Of a stretch of DNA of 64,000 nucleotides, positions 1 to 11,320 are shown piece by piece; position 1 is the first letter of the stretch, and each line of letters begins with the position of its first letter. This DNA comes from Paenibacillus sambharensis (lineage in GTDB: Bacteria > Bacillota > Bacilli > Paenibacillales > Paenibacillaceae). The DNA lies in NCBI RefSeq assembly GCF_003233845.1, contig NZ_QKRB01000038.1, positions 1-64,000 on the forward strand, given 5' to 3'. The position numbers and the translations under genes were made by a program. The notes under the pieces are model-generated. The model was not told the DNA's origin. It worked only from the letters and a program-made list of their open reading frames with translations, and made no database searches.

Positions 1-95
1 TAAGACCCCTTGAAGACGACGAGGTTGATAGGTTCGGGGTGGAAGCGCAGCAATGCGTGCAGCTGACGAATACTAATCGGTCGAGGGCTTATCCT
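1..95 (+). rRNA. 23S ribosomal RNA, 3' end (partial)
   Basis: The first bases match the conserved 3' terminus of bacterial 23S rRNA: the GAGGTTGATAGG block, then AGCTGACGAATACTAATCGG and the terminal TCGAGGGCTTATCC. The gene enters from the left edge, so only the last hundred or so bases are present. The exact 3' end is estimated. A 5S gene follows about 105 bases downstream on the same strand, the normal bacterial rrn order. Confidence 0.95.
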
Positions 96-200
96 ATTAA
101 GAACAAACAAACCAGCTAAGGTTCTATAACTTCATTCGCATCCGGTTTTCAGGGTGTAACCCCCTGTAGTAAGTTTCGATGGTAACAAGCATCGAAAGCG

Positions 201-317
201 TTTGGTGATGATGGCGGAGGGGATCCACGCGTTCCCATCTCGAACACGACCGTTAAGCCCTCCAGCGCCGATGGTACTTGGACCGCAGGGTCCTGGGAGA
301 GTAGGACGTTGCCAAGC
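201..317 (+). rRNA. rrf: 5S ribosomal RNA
   Basis: A 117-base segment beginning TTTGGTGATGATGGCGGAGG and ending GTAGGACGTTGCCAAGC has the Firmicutes 5S form. It includes the conserved CCCATCTCGAACACG loop, the CAGCGCCGATGGTA segment and the GGGAGAGTAGGACG block, and its 5' and 3' ends pair (TTGG with CCAA). It lies between the 23S end and a strong terminator, so it is the last gene of this rRNA operon. No tRNA genes lie in the spacer. Confidence 0.97.
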
Positions 318-322
318 TAATA

Positions 323-356
323 AAGCCCGTTAAGCATATTGCTTAACGGGCTTTTT
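323..356 (+). terminator. rRNA operon terminator
   Basis: A 13-bp perfect stem (AAGCCCGTTAAGC paired with GCTTAACGGGCTT) with an ATATT loop is followed directly by a run of T. It starts six bases after the 5S gene and is the factor-independent terminator of the rRNA operon. Confidence 0.95.
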
Positions 357-461
357 GCATGCCATAACGCTGTATTCCCTTAATTGGTGCAAACTCCATA
401 GGGCAAGCTGCCAATACGAAGACCATACTAAGCAGACCAAGGTACAAGGGAGGTCATCCAT

Positions 462-1796
462 ATGGTCACGCGAACAAAATTATGGCCATTGTTGGTCGTC
501 ATGCTATGCGTAACGCTGACAGCTTGCGGTCAGGGGGAAGCTGGGACAGAATCCAGAGGTGAGCAATACTCAGGTCAAGCAACCACACAATTAGAGGAAA
601 GCGGTTATCGGAATCCAGTCATAACCGCCCAGCCCAGGCAATTGGGAAAGATCAATTCAGAGCCGAGAATATGGTCACTGAACCAAGGAGCAGAGCATAA
701 TCAAGGGACCGTATATCGTCAGCAGAATACTCGGCCGACAAAGACACCGCCAGATACAGAAGCAGTACAGCAAGGAGACAAGCCCCTGCCTCGTACAGAT
801 ATTAAAGGTATCTACGTATCCCATTCTATAGCAGGCAGTCCACGACATCTGAACCGGCTCGTCCAACTGGTTGACAACACCGATCTGAATGCAATGGTAA
901 TCGATGTGAAGGATGATTATGGGCGTATGACTTATGATTCCTCTATAGAGACCGTAGATGCAGTAGGAGCCGATAAGCAGGCTTCCGTTAAAGATATCCG
1001 TGAACTGATTCATTCATTGAAGGAAAAGGATATTTATTTAATCGGACGGATTGTAACCTTTAAGGATCCCCTGCTGGCAGAGAAGCGGAAAGATTGGGCT
1101 ATACATCGTAAAGACGGAACTGTATGGCGTGACCGGAAAGGCATTTCATGGGTGGATCCACACAGGCTTGAAGTGCAGGACTACAACATAGCTATTGCTC
1201 AAGAAGCGGCAGAGCTGGGTTTTGATGAAATCCAGTTTGATTATGTGCGTTTCCCGGATAACGGGGCGGAGATGGATAAGGTAGTGCGGTATGCGAATGT
1301 TAACCAGCAGAGTAAATCCGCTGCAATCCAATCATTTTTGCATGATGCAACACAGGCGCTGCATGCTGCCGGATCAGTCATATCGGCGGATGTGTTTGGA
1401 TTGGTTACTTCCTCGAAGGATGATATGGGGATTGGACAGACCTGGAGAGGGGTAGCAAGTGAGGTGGACGTCATCTCGCCCATGACCTATCCTTCTCATT
1501 ACTCAGCTGGTATATATGGCTCAGCTCATCCTGATCTGGAGCCGGGGAAAATACTCCGCTATGCGATGAGGGATGCACGCCGGCGAAATGAGGTTTTGAC
1601 CAAGGAAGGTGTGCAAGCGGCGCATATAAGACCCTGGTTGCAGTCTTTCACGGCGAAGTGGGTACATCCGCATCAGAAGTATGGTCCCGACGAAATCAGG
1701 GAGCAAATCCGTGCAGCACGGGCCGAGAGGGTCAATCAGTATCTGCTGTGGAGTGCAAGCTGCAGGTATCCTTATCGGCAGGAATCCACTAATTGA
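462..1796 (+). CDS. lipoprotein with putative glycoside hydrolase (DUF4015) domain
   Basis: The 444-residue product starts with a lipoprotein signal peptide: a basic start, a hydrophobic core and the lipobox LTAC, with the cysteine near residue 22. It is therefore probably anchored outside the cytoplasmic membrane. After a low-complexity, Gln/Thr-rich linker, residues from about 115 to 430 (beginning IKGIYVSHSIAG, with VIDVKDDYGRM and FDEIQFDYVRFPDNG) look like the TIM-barrel DUF4015 family annotated as putative glycoside hydrolase. The acidic FDYVRFPD segment is a likely active-site strand. The ATG is preceded by AAGGGAGG at good spacing. The substrate is unknown. The gene sits where B. subtilis has yaaC, between the rRNA operon and guaB. 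Confidence 0.8.
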   Translation: MVTRTKLWPLLVVMLCVTLTACGQGEAGTESRGEQYSGQATTQLEESGYRNPVITAQPRQLGKINSEPRIWSLNQGAEHNQGTVYRQQNTRPTKTPPDTEAVQQGDKPLPRTDIKGIYVSHSIAGSPRHLNRLVQLVDNTDLNAMVIDVKDDYGRMTYDSSIETVDAVGADKQASVKDIRELIHSLKEKDIYLIGRIVTFKDPLLAEKRKDWAIHRKDGTVWRDRKGISWVDPHRLEVQDYNIAIAQEAAELGFDEIQFDYVRFPDNGAEMDKVVRYANVNQQSKSAAIQSFLHDATQALHAAGSVISADVFGLVTSSKDDMGIGQTWRGVASEVDVISPMTYPSHYSAGIYGSAHPDLEPGKILRYAMRDARRRNEVLTKEGVQAAHIRPWLQSFTAKWVHPHQKYGPDEIREQIRAARAERVNQYLLWSASCRYPYRQESTN

Positions 1797-1814
1797 GTCC
1801 AGCAGTTAACATTC

Positions 1815-1843
1815 TTGACAGTGCAAAACCCCTCTGATAATAT
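1815..1843 (+). promoter_or_regulatory. candidate sigma-A promoter of guaB
   Basis: A perfect TTGACA lies at 1815-1820. Downstream is GATAAT (1836-1841, 15-base spacer) or, in another register, TAATAT (1838-1843, 17-base spacer) preceded by TG. It lies about 90 bases before the guaB start and after the stop of the preceding gene. Confidence 0.6.
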
Positions 1844-1915
1844 TGCAATAATATACGCGAGAGGAACGTAAAACCGTGACGGATTTTGCCGCTGTTTTGC
1901 TTCGCAATAAGATAA

Positions 1916-3388
<1,473 letters not shown>

Positions 3389-3422
3389 TAACTCATCAGA
3401 TGTAAGACACGTACATCCCGGT

Positions 3423-3474
3423 CAGGCAGGGAGCAGGTGCGGTTACGTACCGCTGCTCTCTGTCTGTCTTTTTT
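3423..3474 (+). terminator. guaB terminator
   Basis: A long, slightly imperfect stem (about GGCAGGGAGCA..GTGCGGT against ACCGC..TGCTCTCTGTCT, loop TACGT) is followed by CTTTTTT. It lies 35 bases after guaB and ends that transcription unit. Confidence 0.85.
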
Positions 3475-3525
3475 CATTTCATCATTCTCTTATAATTATA
3501 GCGATTATGACAGGAAGAGAAGGTT

Positions 3526-3552
3526 TTGCTAGTAGTAGTGCTGTGTTACAAT
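3526..3552 (+). promoter_or_regulatory. candidate dacA promoter
   Basis: TTGCTA (3526-3531) and TACAAT (3547-3552) form a weak sigma-A-like pair with a 15-base spacer. The -10 hexamer overlaps the upstream ATG at 3551, which argues that this ATG is not the translation start and supports the TTG at 3593. Confidence 0.4.
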
Positions 3553-3592
3553 GAAGATCGGACTAACTATGATAAAAGGGGAGAACGGGAAG

Positions 3593-4906
3593 TTGAAACC
3601 GAACCGCAGGCCAGTTAAGTGGAAGAAGGCCGTTTCCAGTTTTTTAGCTGTATGGATGATCGCACTGACACTCGGAGGCACAGCAGCACTGGCGGAAGGA
3701 GAGCAGGCACAGAAGGATACCACGTCACAAGCTGCATCTGCCGCTAATCTTGGTCTTAATGTTAAGGCCGCGATATTAATAGAAGCTTCTACAGGCCAGG
3801 TCCTCACAGAAGTAAAAGCGGATCAGCCTCTCCCCCCTGCCAGCATGACGAAGATGATGGTCGAGTATATCGTGCTCGACAGGATTAACAATAATAAGCT
3901 CACTTGGGATACGGAAGTAGCGACCAGCAAGGAAGCGGCTTCAACGCCGCCGGATGGCTCTCAGATCTATCTGGCTGAGGGTGACAAGCATACTGTTAAA
4001 GACCTGTACATCGCCATGGCGGTTGGTTCTGCGAATGATGCGACGATCGCCCTTGCTTCCTATATTGGAGGTTCTGAGCAGGGCTTTGTGGAGATTATGA
4101 ATGAGACAGCCAAGGATTTGGGTCTGGAAACCGCACACTTCACAGGCGCCACGGGCCTGAACGAGGATACGGTTATCTCTGCTCGGGATATGGCCAAGCT
4201 GGCCCAAGTTATTGTGCAGAAGTATCCTGAGTTTCTCGACTACTCCAGCATGCCTCGTTATAAGTTCCGCGAGCGGGACACGAACGAAATGGTGAACTGG
4301 AACTGGATGCTTGGTTCCAATGCTTCGGTCACGAATTTCAGGAAGTATGCTTATGAAGGCGTAGATGGAATGAAGACCGGCTATATCAGCGCAGCAGGCT
4401 ACTGCTTTACCGGAACGGCCAAACGCGGAGATCTGCGGCTGATCAGTGTCGTTATGAATACACCGAGCAAGGAAGCCCGATTCTTTGAAACCGCTAAGCT
4501 CTTTGATTATGGATTCAACAATTTCGAGAAGAAAACAATAATCGCTCCAAAGTCCGTAGTAGAATCTGTCGAGACGGTCAAAATAAAGAAAGGCAAGGAC
4601 ACCGAAGTTGCAGCCGTAACGGAAACGGATGTAACCCTTATGGTCAGCAAGGGCTCGGAACCGAAGGTAGAACTGGTTAAAACAGATATTCTGCCTGAGA
4701 GCGAGCTGGTTGCACCGATCGAGGCGGGCCAGAAGGTCGGAACGCTGACCTATGAGGTGACTGACAGCAATGGACAGAAGGTTGAGAAGCAGGTTAACCT
4801 TGTTGCAAGTGAAGAAGTGGAGAAGGCCAGCTGGTGGCGTCTGTTCTTCCGCGCGATTAAGGATTTCTTCGTAGGCTTGTTTAACGGTATAATGGGCTTG
4901 TTTTAA
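3593..4906 (+). CDS. dacA: D-alanyl-D-alanine carboxypeptidase (PBP5 type)
   Basis: This low-molecular-mass penicillin-binding protein removes the terminal D-Ala from peptidoglycan pentapeptides. From the TTG start it has 437 residues: a Sec signal peptide (VSSFLAVWMIALTLGGTAALA), then the serine peptidase S11 domain with all three active-site motifs, SMTK (about 84-87), SAN (146-148) and KTG (261-263). A beta-rich PBP5 C-terminal domain follows, then a terminal amphipathic membrane anchor rich in W and F (WWRLFFRAIKDFFVG). I chose the TTG because AGGGGAG lies nine bases before it and the ATG 42 bases upstream overlaps a likely -10 box. The order guaB-dacA-pdxS matches B. subtilis. Confidence 0.96.
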   Translation: MKPNRRPVKWKKAVSSFLAVWMIALTLGGTAALAEGEQAQKDTTSQAASAANLGLNVKAAILIEASTGQVLTEVKADQPLPPASMTKMMVEYIVLDRINNNKLTWDTEVATSKEAASTPPDGSQIYLAEGDKHTVKDLYIAMAVGSANDATIALASYIGGSEQGFVEIMNETAKDLGLETAHFTGATGLNEDTVISARDMAKLAQVIVQKYPEFLDYSSMPRYKFRERDTNEMVNWNWMLGSNASVTNFRKYAYEGVDGMKTGYISAAGYCFTGTAKRGDLRLISVVMNTPSKEARFFETAKLFDYGFNNFEKKTIIAPKSVVESVETVKIKKGKDTEVAAVTETDVTLMVSKGSEPKVELVKTDILPESELVAPIEAGQKVGTLTYEVTDSNGQKVEKQVNLVASEEVEKASWWRLFFRAIKDFFVGLFNGIMGLF

Positions 4907-5020
4907 GCCGTAACGGAATAATTTTCCGCCTGGATGCTTGTCGCATGAAGCTGCTTCATGTAAAATATTTGGTTAGAACAATTCGGATCCTTTCGAACAA
5001 AATAGGAGGCTTTAACGGAT

Positions 5021-5902
5021 ATGGAAACGGGAACTTCGCGGGTTAAACGTGGCATGGCAGAAATGCAAAAAGGCGGCGTCATCATGGACGTCATGAATGC
5101 CGAGCAGGCAAAAATCGCAGAGGAAGCGGGCGCAACAGCTGTAATGGCTCTTGAGCGTGTCCCTTCTGATATTCGTGCAGCTGGCGGCGTAGCCCGTATG
5201 GCTGATCCGACGATTGTAGAAGAGGTTATGAAAGTCGTCTCCATTCCGGTTATGGCAAAAGCCCGGATCGGTCATTATGTAGAAGCGAGAGTGCTTGAAT
5301 CTCTAGGCGTTGACTACATTGATGAGAGTGAAGTGCTCACGCCGGCAGATGAAGTATTCCATATTGATAAGCATGAGTTCACTGTGCCATTCGTCTGCGG
5401 CGCGAAGGACCTTGGCGAGGCTCTCCGCCGGATCCAGGAAGGCGCTTCGATGCTTCGCACGAAGGGCGAGCCGGGAACAGGCAACATCGTGGAGGCTGTG
5501 CGCCATCTGCGTCTGATCATGGGCCAGATCCGCAAGATTCAAGGCTTGTCGAAGGACGAGCTATACAATGAAGCGAAGCTGCTGGGCGTGCCTTACGAGC
5601 TTCTGCTGGACGTTCATGAGAAGGGCAAGCTGCCAGTCGTTAACTTCGCGGCGGGCGGTGTAGCTACTCCTTCTGATGCGGCTCTGATGATGCATCTTGG
5701 TGCAGACGGCGTATTTGTCGGCTCCGGTATCTTCAAATCGGACAGTCCGGAGAAGTTTGCCCGTGCGATCGTGGAAGCAACAACGCATTACCAGGATTAC
5801 AAGCTGATTGCGGAAGTATCGAAGAACATTGGTACTCCAATGAAAGGTATTGAGATTTCCAAGCTTGTGGGCTCCGACCGGATGCAGGACCGCAGCTTGT
5901 AA
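5021..5902 (+). CDS. pdxS: pyridoxal 5'-phosphate synthase subunit PdxS
   Basis: The synthase subunit of the DXP-independent vitamin B6 pathway. It condenses ribose 5-phosphate, glyceraldehyde 3-phosphate and ammonia delivered by PdxT. The 293-residue protein has the usual length and is a (beta/alpha)8 barrel that assembles as a dodecamer. Visible landmarks are Asp23 in [10 protein letters not shown], the Schiff-base lysine Lys80 in VMAKARIGH, and the second lysine Lys148 in [12 protein letters not shown]. The phosphate-binding [17 protein letters not shown] segment is intact. AGGAGG precedes the ATG. pdxT follows after 28 bases, so the two subunits are co-transcribed. Confidence 0.98.
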   Translation: METGTSRVKRGMAEMQKGGVIMDVMNAEQAKIAEEAGATAVMALERVPSDIRAAGGVARMADPTIVEEVMKVVSIPVMAKARIGHYVEARVLESLGVDYIDESEVLTPADEVFHIDKHEFTVPFVCGAKDLGEALRRIQEGASMLRTKGEPGTGNIVEAVRHLRLIMGQIRKIQGLSKDELYNEAKLLGVPYELLLDVHEKGKLPVVNFAAGGVATPSDAALMMHLGADGVFVGSGIFKSDSPEKFARAIVEATTHYQDYKLIAEVSKNIGTPMKGIEISKLVGSDRMQDRSL

Positions 5903-5930
5903 GGCTATAGAGAAGGAAGGCGTGACCAGC

Positions 5931-7831
<1,901 letters not shown>

Positions 7832-7888
7832 GTCAATATTTAAACTGCTGTAAGGCAAATATTACTTGTGCCACAGGCTAATTTAAGG

Positions 7889-7918
7889 TTGCGAATCTTT
7901 TTAGGCCTGTGGTACAAT
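7889..7918 (+). promoter_or_regulatory. promoter of tRNA-Ser
   Basis: TTGCGA (7889-7894) and an extended -10, TGGTACAAT (hexamer 7913-7918), are separated by 18 bases and lie about 20 bases before the tRNA. An inverted repeat, CCACAGGC (7871-7878) and GCCTGTGG (7905-7912), brackets the -35 box and abuts the -10 box. Confidence 0.6.
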
Positions 7919-7937
7919 ATCTTTTGTCACCATTCAT

Positions 7938-8026
7938 GGAGAGATACCGAAGTGGTCATAACGGGGCGGTCTTGAAAACCGTTAGGGTGCAAGCCCACGT
8001 GGGTTCGAATCCCACTCTCTCCGCCA
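7938..8026 (+). tRNA. tRNA-Ser (anticodon UGA)
   Basis: An 89-base gene with an encoded CCA end. The acceptor stem GGAGAGA pairs with TCTCTCC. The anticodon arm CGGT-CTTGAAA-ACCG carries TGA at 7973-7975. The long class II variable arm expected for tRNA-Ser is present, and the T arm contains GGTTCGAATCC. It lies just after serS, the conserved arrangement. Confidence 0.97.
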
Positions 8027-8179
8027 TACATAATCCATTAACGTCTGATCGAACCCAGTGGTCATTCAGCTCGAATGAGCTTGAAGCCAGGGAGAGATCG
8101 GGCGTTTTTTACTATCTCCAAAGCCGCATAAATCGCCTTCGTTCTCCGCATGTTATGAATGGATGGAGGTGCTTAACTA

Positions 8180-8527
8180 ATGGCTAACAAAGATGAGCTG
8201 AGGATCAGTCAAGGACGTTTAGAAGACGCCTGGCGGCGCACGCTCCCGATTGTGATGAACAAGACGGACCAGTCCCAGGTTATGTCTGACGGAGCAGATG
8301 ATAAGGCACTTAGGATTCATATCAAGACGGCTGGTCACCAGATGTATGCCTTTGATTTCAAGGTAACCTATGAAGACAGCCGTGAAATTCGTGTAGAGCT
8401 TGTGGATGTGGAACGTGACGGCAAGACCATTGATGAGCGTCCGGATACCGTGCAGCAGTTAATTGAGGATTACACTAGACACCTGCATGAATGCGCTCAG
8501 CAGCTCCATGATTTAACCAAGGCCTAG
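8180..8527 (+). CDS. hypothetical protein, 115 residues
   Basis: I do not recognise this family. The product is small, soluble and charged, without a signal peptide or membrane segment. It looks like a mixed alpha/beta protein, with beta-rich residues about 45-80 (LRIHIKTAGHQMYAFDFKV) and a helical C terminus (VQQLIEDYTRHLHECAQQL). GGAGGT precedes the ATG at good spacing, which supports translation. It opens a run of three small same-strand genes ending in an sspP homologue. Confidence 0.75.
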   Translation: MANKDELRISQGRLEDAWRRTLPIVMNKTDQSQVMSDGADDKALRIHIKTAGHQMYAFDFKVTYEDSREIRVELVDVERDGKTIDERPDTVQQLIEDYTRHLHECAQQLHDLTKA

Positions 8528-8587
8528 GACTGCTTAACAGTTGCCATACACGAAAGCAATATGCTTGCATGAAAGGTGGCGTAATTC

Positions 8588-8779
8588 ATGAGCAAGGCCA
8601 AAAAAGGACTTGATAAGAATTTAAGCAATGTGGTAGAGGACTTAAATGTAACAGCTGTGAATGCCCATAATGCCCAGCAGCTTCAGCAGGATGTGAATGA
8701 CCGACGTCATCAGGATGCCCTGAATCATGATGATCCAACTGACCTTAACTCGGCAGACCTTACTAACAAGAGGGGGTAA
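8588..8779 (+). CDS. small hydrophilic protein, 63 residues
   Basis: A 63-residue polypeptide rich in Asn, Asp, Gln and Lys with almost no hydrophobic core (NAHNAQQLQQDVNDRRHQDA). It has no cysteine, signal peptide or membrane segment, so it is probably disordered or helical. GAAAGGTGG precedes the ATG. It ends six bases before the sspP homologue, so the two are probably co-transcribed. That suggests a forespore role, but this is inference from the neighbour; I do not recognise the sequence itself. Confidence 0.65.
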   Translation: MSKAKKGLDKNLSNVVEDLNVTAVNAHNAQQLQQDVNDRRHQDALNHDDPTDLNSADLTNKRG

Positions 8780-8785
8780 CCAGCG

Positions 8786-8941
8786 ATGAGCAAACCTGAT
8801 ACTTATCCCGTAGCAGCGGCCCAGCGGTCGGAAGAACGCCGCTATAAGAATAAGAATAAAGGTGGTCAGATGGAGCCTATGTCCGGTTCCAAACGGGTGA
8901 AGCAGGAGAATCATTCGCGCCATAATAACGGTGAAGGTTAA
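8786..8941 (+). CDS. sspP: small acid-soluble spore protein P (SspP-like)
   Basis: A 51-codon gene, easily missed because of its size. The product begins MSKPDTYPVAAAQRSEERR. Its second half, GGQMEPMSGSKRVKQENHSR, closely resembles the Gly-Gln-Pro-Glu-Pro-Leu-Ser-Gly-Ser-Lys-Lys-Val-Lys-Asn-Arg-Asn-His core I recall for B. subtilis SspP (CotL), a minor small acid-soluble spore protein. AGAGGGGG lies ten bases before the ATG. It follows the 63-residue gene by six bases. A role in the spore core is inferred from the family. I see no convincing sigma-G promoter immediately upstream. Confidence 0.75.
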   Translation: MSKPDTYPVAAAQRSEERRYKNKNKGGQMEPMSGSKRVKQENHSRHNNGEG

Positions 8942-9072
8942 TTACCGCGAAAATCCGGTCCTGACAAAAATATAACGCAAACTTTAGCGAAACTTTACTA
9001 CCCGTTCCCTCCCTCATGAGTTAAAATAGAGTATGTTGTTTGTGTGACATTCATATGGGAGGGAATAAAGTT

Positions 9073-10128
9073 TTGAAGATGAAACAATGGATGAAGAGTT
9101 TACTGTTGATGGGTACCGTTCTGGTCATTCTGGCAGGCTGCAGCAAGCCAGAGGCGCCGAAGGAAGCGATACAGTCTTCGATGACAAAAGCAATGGACAT
9201 GAATTCGTACACGTTTGCGGCTTCTATGGGAATTAATGAACTGGAGCTTCCAGAATCGATTACCGGTGCGCAGGATCAAGCGATTCTTGATATGATCAAG
9301 AATGCATCCCTTAACGTTACAGGAGTTTACCAAGCTGATCCTATGCAGATGGAGTTTACAATGGATGTAGAGCTTAAAGGCGACATGTCCATGAAGATTT
9401 CCGTTCCGGTTGTTATGACACAAGATAAGATTTGGGTTAAGATTCCGAATATCCCTGGCTTCCCTCTTGGAGAGCTTGCAGGTCAGTTCGTGGAAATGGA
9501 CATGAAAGAACTTGCGGCTGAGTCCGGTGTTGAAATGCCAACTATGGATATTGACAAGCAGCGTAAGATGGGCCAGGACATGGCTAATGTATTCTTCAAG
9601 CACTTTGAGGAAGACAAGTATTTCACTGAGCTGAAGAAAGAAGACGTTGCAGGCCTTCCAGAAGATATTAAGGCCGATCAAATCGTGAAGTTCTATGTTA
9701 CCCAAGAGACTTTCGAGCCTATGGTAATGACGGTTGTTGACAAAGTAGCTCCTGAAATCATCGAGCTGCTGCTGAACAATGAAGAATATCGCAACATGCT
9801 GCAGGTGACGAAGGAAGATCTGGAAGCTGCGAATCAAGAGCTGAAAGAAGGCGACCGCAGTGAGCTGCGTGAAGCGCTTGATGAGTTCAAGAAGGACGTT
9901 ACCGTTAATGAAATCAGCTTGACCACTGTACTTGAGAAAGAACTGCCGGTTTACCAAACTGCTAACCTGAACTTCGGTGTTACGCAAGAGGGTGAATCCA
10001 TGAAGATCGGCATGAACATGAATGTACGTTATGATAACATTAACGAGAAGGTTGAGTTCAAGATCGGTATCCCTACTGATGCCCTCACAGTTGATGAAGT
10101 AGAAGAAATGTTCATGACAAGCTACTAA
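9073..10128 (+). CDS. lipoprotein of unknown function (LolA-like fold possible)
   Basis: From the TTG start the product has 351 residues. It has a lipoprotein signal peptide ending in the lipobox LAGC, so it is probably attached to the outer face of the membrane. The rest is rich in Met, Asp and Glu, with alternating beta strands (LNVTGVYQADPMQMEFTMD, SMKISVPVVMTQDKIWVKI) that resemble the DUF6612/LolA-like lipoproteins common in Paenibacillus. The family name is tentative. GGGAGGG nine bases upstream selects the TTG; an ATG two codons later is an alternative. It stands alone, with a terminator after it. Confidence 0.75.
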   Translation: MKMKQWMKSLLLMGTVLVILAGCSKPEAPKEAIQSSMTKAMDMNSYTFAASMGINELELPESITGAQDQAILDMIKNASLNVTGVYQADPMQMEFTMDVELKGDMSMKISVPVVMTQDKIWVKIPNIPGFPLGELAGQFVEMDMKELAAESGVEMPTMDIDKQRKMGQDMANVFFKHFEEDKYFTELKKEDVAGLPEDIKADQIVKFYVTQETFEPMVMTVVDKVAPEIIELLLNNEEYRNMLQVTKEDLEAANQELKEGDRSELREALDEFKKDVTVNEISLTTVLEKELPVYQTANLNFGVTQEGESMKIGMNMNVRYDNINEKVEFKIGIPTDALTVDEVEEMFMTSY

Positions 10129-10150
10129 GCAATAGCACTTATACGAATAA

Positions 10151-10177
10151 AGCAGCCCCTGACAGGGCTGCTTTTTA
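10151..10177. terminator. bidirectional terminator between convergent genes
   Basis: AGCAGCCC and GGGCTGCT form an 8-bp stem with a CTGACA loop followed by TTTTTA. On the other strand the stem is followed by TTTATT. It lies between the lipoprotein gene and the convergent LacI-type regulator and overlaps the latter's stop codon. Confidence 0.8.
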
Positions 10178-11221
10178 TTTTGGTGTAATGGGTGAGCAGG
10201 ATTGACGAATAATAAGGGTAGACCCGGCTACTATAGGCTCTCTGGTTATTGTACCGTTCTCGATGGTCTGAATGAGGGTGGTGGTCAGCTGCTGAAGCAT
10301 AGCAGGGAAATCAACCTTGATCGTTGTCAAGGCCGGCTGATGCATGCTGCTGAGTGCATGATCGTCGAATCCGATAATAGACAGATCACCTGGAACCTGT
10401 AAGCCGCGTTCTTTCATGGCTCGAATAGCGCCGAAAGCGATACTGTCATTAGCTGCAACGATAGCCGTTGGAAGCTCACTCTGCTCCAGGAGTCTTGTCA
10501 TGGCTTGATACCCACTCTCCTTGTGGAAGTCCCCAGGTATTGCCCACTGTTCTCTGACAGCCAGTCCACGCTGCTTCATGGCATGCTGGAACCCCTCATA
10601 CTTGGTTCTGCCCGATAGCCGCTTCATATCGCCGTTCAGGATGCCTATAGAGGTATGGTGGAGGTCCGCCAAATAGTTAACGGCGAGCTCCATGCCCGTC
10701 TGATTATCGTAATTAGCGGTGATGCGGTTGGGTTCATCATGACCAGGGAGTTCTTGGTCCACTACGGCTGCAACGAACCCTTCAGCAATCAAATCTTCAA
10801 TGAGTGGTTCATGGTTGGCCGCACCAATGAAGACACCGCCATCAATTCTCCGCTGATAGAAGATTTCTTTTACACTTCTGCATGTATCAGAATCGGAGGG
10901 ATTCCGGATAATGTTCGTTAATACGTAATAGCCAAGGGCTGAGGCATGCTCGATAACGTTGACGATGAGCATATTCGTCAGCATGTCGCTGGAGACATGA
11001 CCGGCATCGATCAGGAAGAGGCCAATCGTCCGGGTCTTCTTGCCTGCAAGCACTTGGGCGGACAGGTTGGGATAGTAGTTATACGCCTCAATAACCCGCA
11101 TGACCTTCTCACGGGTTGCCGGAGGTACATTCGTATAATTATTGATTACACGGCTTACAGTGCTTCGTGAGACGCCTGCCAGGCGGGCAATTTCAATACT
11201 GTTAATTTCCGTTTTCTTCAA
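10175..11221 (-). CDS. LacI-family transcriptional regulator
   Basis: A sugar-responsive DNA-binding regulator of about 348 residues. The N terminus is a LacI helix-turn-helix with hinge (IEIARLAGVSRSTVSRVINN, then TREKVMRVIEAYNYYPN). The rest is a periplasmic-binding-protein-like effector domain with the usual GIIGFDDHALS-type dimer-interface segment (here SIIGFDDHALSSMHQPALTTI). I chose the TTG at 11221 because GAGGGG lies ten bases before it and it leaves the standard short N-terminal extension; an ATG at 11239 is also possible. No sugar operon is adjacent, so its targets are elsewhere or unknown. Confidence 0.88.
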   Translation of the reverse strand: MKKTEINSIEIARLAGVSRSTVSRVINNYTNVPPATREKVMRVIEAYNYYPNLSAQVLAGKKTRTIGLFLIDAGHVSSDMLTNMLIVNVIEHASALGYYVLTNIIRNPSDSDTCRSVKEIFYQRRIDGGVFIGAANHEPLIEDLIAEGFVAAVVDQELPGHDEPNRITANYDNQTGMELAVNYLADLHHTSIGILNGDMKRLSGRTKYEGFQHAMKQRGLAVREQWAIPGDFHKESGYQAMTRLLEQSELPTAIVAANDSIAFGAIRAMKERGLQVPGDLSIIGFDDHALSSMHQPALTTIKVDFPAMLQQLTTTLIQTIENGTITREPIVAGSTLIIRQSCSPITPK

Positions 11222-11320
11222 GAGCTTCCTACCCCTCATTTCCCCAGAAATGTACCCAATAACCTGATACTATCAAAAGGTCTGATCGACCGTCAATGCG
11301 TACGGAATATGGGGTGGATT

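Noticed and set aside
8040..8110. Terminator after tRNA-Ser
   Set aside because: A T-run at 8105-8110 exists, but the preceding stem (AGCTCGAATGAGCT region) is weak and distant, so I did not annotate it.
7909..8187. 92-codon open frame through tRNA-Ser
   Set aside because: It covers the whole tRNA gene and lacks a ribosome binding site.
9100..9987. 295-codon open frame antisense to the lipoprotein gene
   Set aside because: His/Leu/Arg-rich shadow of the sense frame; no plausible start signal or family.
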